A stretch of 64,000 nucleotides of DNA from contig JAXDDX010000015.1 of assembly GCA_034670405.1 (NCBI GenBank), forward strand, positions 4,308,001 to 4,372,000, in the 5' to 3' direction. The DNA comes from Hoplostethus atlanticus. Taxonomy: Eukaryota > Chordata > Actinopteri > Trachichthyiformes > Trachichthyidae. Below, piece after piece: positions 61,663 through 64,000 of the stretch. The position numbers and the translations under genes are program-made. How positions within the stretch are numbered: the first letter of the stretch is position 1; each line of letters opens with the position of its first letter. The notes under the pieces were generated by a model. That model saw only the letters and a list, made by a program, of their open reading frames with translations, had not been told where the DNA came from and searched no databases.

Positions 61663-64000
61663 GACCGGACTCAAAGAAACAGTGGTAAATTGTAAATACC
61701 TGTTCTCTTTTAACCTGCAGTGATGCACCAAGCACACACGCTTTCAACTAACGATCACTTTCCTCTCCCCAACAGCCGCGCGGTACGCTAGTGATTAAGA
61801 TCTTTCCAAACTCATAATGGAGATAAATGCATGTGGCTGGGCTGAGATTATGAGCATTAAATGAGAGTGGTGAGGACTTAAGCAACAGAAGGCAACAACA
61901 GGCTTACGGGATGCGAAATGTTTTTTCAGAAGCCAACTGCGGTTTCTTATCCAGGATCTCCCCTAGCATGTACGCGTGTTGGGGCGGGGGTTATCCTGTA
62001 GGAGAACTTCCTTTTACTTTCAGAAAGAAATGTTGCCATGAGTGGCTTTGCAGCATAGAGGCTCCTGGTGCCCCGGCTGAAAAAGTCTCTAGGGGAACCC
62101 CTGCTTTTTGCAAAACAGCCCTATCCATTTAGTATTAAGATATAATGCCATACTCGCAAGAAGTGCCTACCCATATCAGTAATATTGCAGGTGTTTAAAT
62201 GGTAAGGAGAGGCCCTGGTTCTCACTCCCTCGGTGAGGATTTGCCGAGCCATCTCATCGCAGAATTACACAAGTTACACAAGTTGCATACCAAGTAGTCA
62301 ATTCTCACCAAAGGGGGAAGTCAGCAACCCATGGTGGAAACCTCTCCCTGCCAGGTGATTCAGGACATGTTTTAATGCCTGCCTGTATAGACATCATTTT
62401 CCACTAATGTCTCTTTTTCTTGGCCCAGGGGAATTTTCTGGCAAGGTCTCCTCTCCCCCCCCCCCCCAAGAAAATGGACCCTGTATTCTCCTTGGCAAAG
62501 CCTGCGATTTGTTCCGTAGCTCTCATAATGGGCCGTTTGCATCAAGTCACTGGAGTGTCCTGACACCTACGATCTGGGGAAATCTCCACAAAACATGGCT
62601 GGTAATGATGAATTTAAATGCAAATGGCAACTTGACGGGGGAAACAAATTACACTCATCACTTGGCTAAATTGCTCCAAATTGAAGACGAGTCCCCAAAC
62701 CTGAGCATATTGCACCACTGGTTTATGAAAAAATAGAATATGGAAAACAAGGTAATAGCTAATTTTTCCTCCTCCAGTTACCATGGCCTGGGGAAATAAA
62801 TGGATGGCATTGATTTTGATGTATGATTACAGGTCATACATACAAATTTGAAATATTTCTCCGGTCGGTGTAATGTGTGAAACGGTGTCCATTTCCCGAT
62901 GCTGGCGCCGGGGAAGGCCTTGTTTTGGGATTTTTTTTTTTTTGAGTGTATAACAACCTGAAGAGCATTTACAGGCTTTTGTCTACATTGTTTCATATAA
63001 GACAGCCCCCCCCCCCCCATCAAAGTGCCTCGGCAGAGTAATGGGAAATCATGGCCGCCGTTTATAGCCACAGCCCTTCTGCCGTTGTCTCCTCTTCCCC
63101 CTCGGTAAGAATGCAGGGCTTGTTGCAACGGGGATTGAACAAGTAGCTCCCGTTTGCCTGATAGATTGACTGTGTGACACGCTGTTGACCTTTCTCCATC
63201 CCATTCCAGCTGCCAGCCATTTATTTTCCACACCTCCCAACGCCGACTAAATGTGCGGTTCATTGAGAAGAGCTAACATGGGAGGGGAATATTGTCTCCT
63301 TTTCCCCATTAAGCCACAGAGGATAAAAGAACACTCCTCTCCTCTTCCTCCCCGCCACCCTCACCCCCTCCTCCCCATGTTATCCTCTGAGCTGGGAATG
63401 CAGGGAGACTTTGAGATCAGCGGCAGAGTCAGGTGCAGAATACAGATCAGCACCAGGGAGTACTGATGCCCAGACTATTTAGCATACCTAATTGACCTCT
63501 AGCTCAAAACCCCCGTGCTGTGACTACCCCCCCAACCCCAACCCAACCCGATTCCACCGTAATTTTATTTTCTGACTCAGTGCGTACAGCCATTTTTGGT
63601 GATGACTGAGCTTAATCACGGTTCAAACCATTGTTTGTTTGTCTGCGGCAGTCCTCGCAACAAAGCGAAACTATTGTGAGCCTCTATTGTGAGTTTCTTT
63701 TTTTTTTTTTTCCCCTTCCACTCTCCCTCTCTGTCAGTCAGGGGAAAGAATCAAGTCAAGTTCACCGAGGCTTGACTAGAGAGGCAGTGTAATTCAGTTC
63801 ACCTTTACACAATCCAAAGCTATGATTTTTCTGTCGAAAAATTAGCCAAAGCAATCTCTCAGTGATTTAGTTAGTCATATTTGCAAAGGAACCCATGTTT
63901 TTTTTGTTTTTTTTGCTGGTTTAATAATTAGGTCCCAGATTGCATCTCTCTGCGTAATATTCCACATTGATGTTTGAATTCAAACTCATTGGGTTGGAGA
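61663..64000. other. Non-coding stretch to the window end
   Basis: No gene is supported. C-runs lie at 62453-62467 and 63007-63019 and T-runs near 62932, 63698 and 63898. An octamer ATGCAAAT (62618-62625) sits in a simple-repeat-free stretch (about 62500-62740) that might be regulatory. The 161-codon minus-strand frame 62778-63263 crosses a C-run and has no domain. Confidence 0.45.

Noticed and set aside
62778-63263. 161-codon open frame on the minus strand
   Set aside because: It crosses poly-C and poly-T runs, overlaps another frame and has no recognisable motif.
1-64000. CRISPR arrays, rRNA, intact tRNA, bacterial operons, phage or toxin genes
   Set aside because: None is visible. The repeats are microsatellites or transposon relics, and the sequence has vertebrate features throughout.

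Overview
The window looks like non-coding nuclear DNA from a vertebrate, most likely a ray-finned (teleost) fish. Base composition is AT-leaning and mixed. There are no operon-like gene clusters, no dense coding on either strand, and microsatellites and homopolymers are abundant. The mobile relics are a fish-like mix: jockey/L2-type LINEs, a PIF/Harbinger relic, MITEs with TTAA target sites, a tRNA-SINE remnant and a solo LTR. Nothing points to a bacterium, plasmid or virus. Family names come from motif memory, not from a search.

Layout. From 2.5 to 3.2 kb there is a plausible promoter (two CACGTG E-boxes, a ZNF143/SBS-like site), a 5' leader with an 82-codon upstream ORF, and a candidate first coding exon (3152-3212). 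That exon encodes a signal-peptide-like start followed by a phase-1 GTAAGT donor. I could not identify the gene. If the exon is real, the rest of the window (3.2-64 kb) is probably its long first intron, since no second convincing host exon was found. From 4.7 to 8.2 kb there is a 31-bp-stem hairpin, an antisense LINE relic and a probable interspersed repeat carrying another ZNF143-like site. From 8 to 27 kb the sequence is mostly featureless, with simple repeats and one CpG-rich block near 10.2-10.6 kb. From 27.6 to 32.8 kb there are a homopurine tract, a solo LTR with a 4-bp target duplication, a MITE and a 156-bp tandem duplication. From 38.9 to 42.5 kb there are an acidic/cysteine-containing ORF of probable transposon origin, a perfect 20-bp hairpin, a Harbinger relic with a recognisable transposase C-terminus and nested insertions, and a long AGT microsatellite. 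From 44.6 to 48.9 kb there is a nest of at least three broken LINE reverse-transcriptase fragments, a deleted SINE, a roughly 0.5-kb duplicated segment and a MITE. From 49 to 61 kb I see little beyond simple repeats. At 61.16-61.66 kb there is a well-preserved 498-bp MITE with about 126-bp terminal inverted repeats and exact TTAA flanks.

No intact gene other than the possible first exon is supported, and the coding relics do not form a shared system. The most useful observations are the exon/uORF/promoter unit, the MITEs and solo LTR with visible target duplications, and the nested LINE region. I did not find a convincing new biological system. Several AT-rich, transcription-factor-motif-rich stretches might be conserved enhancers, but that needs cross-species alignment.
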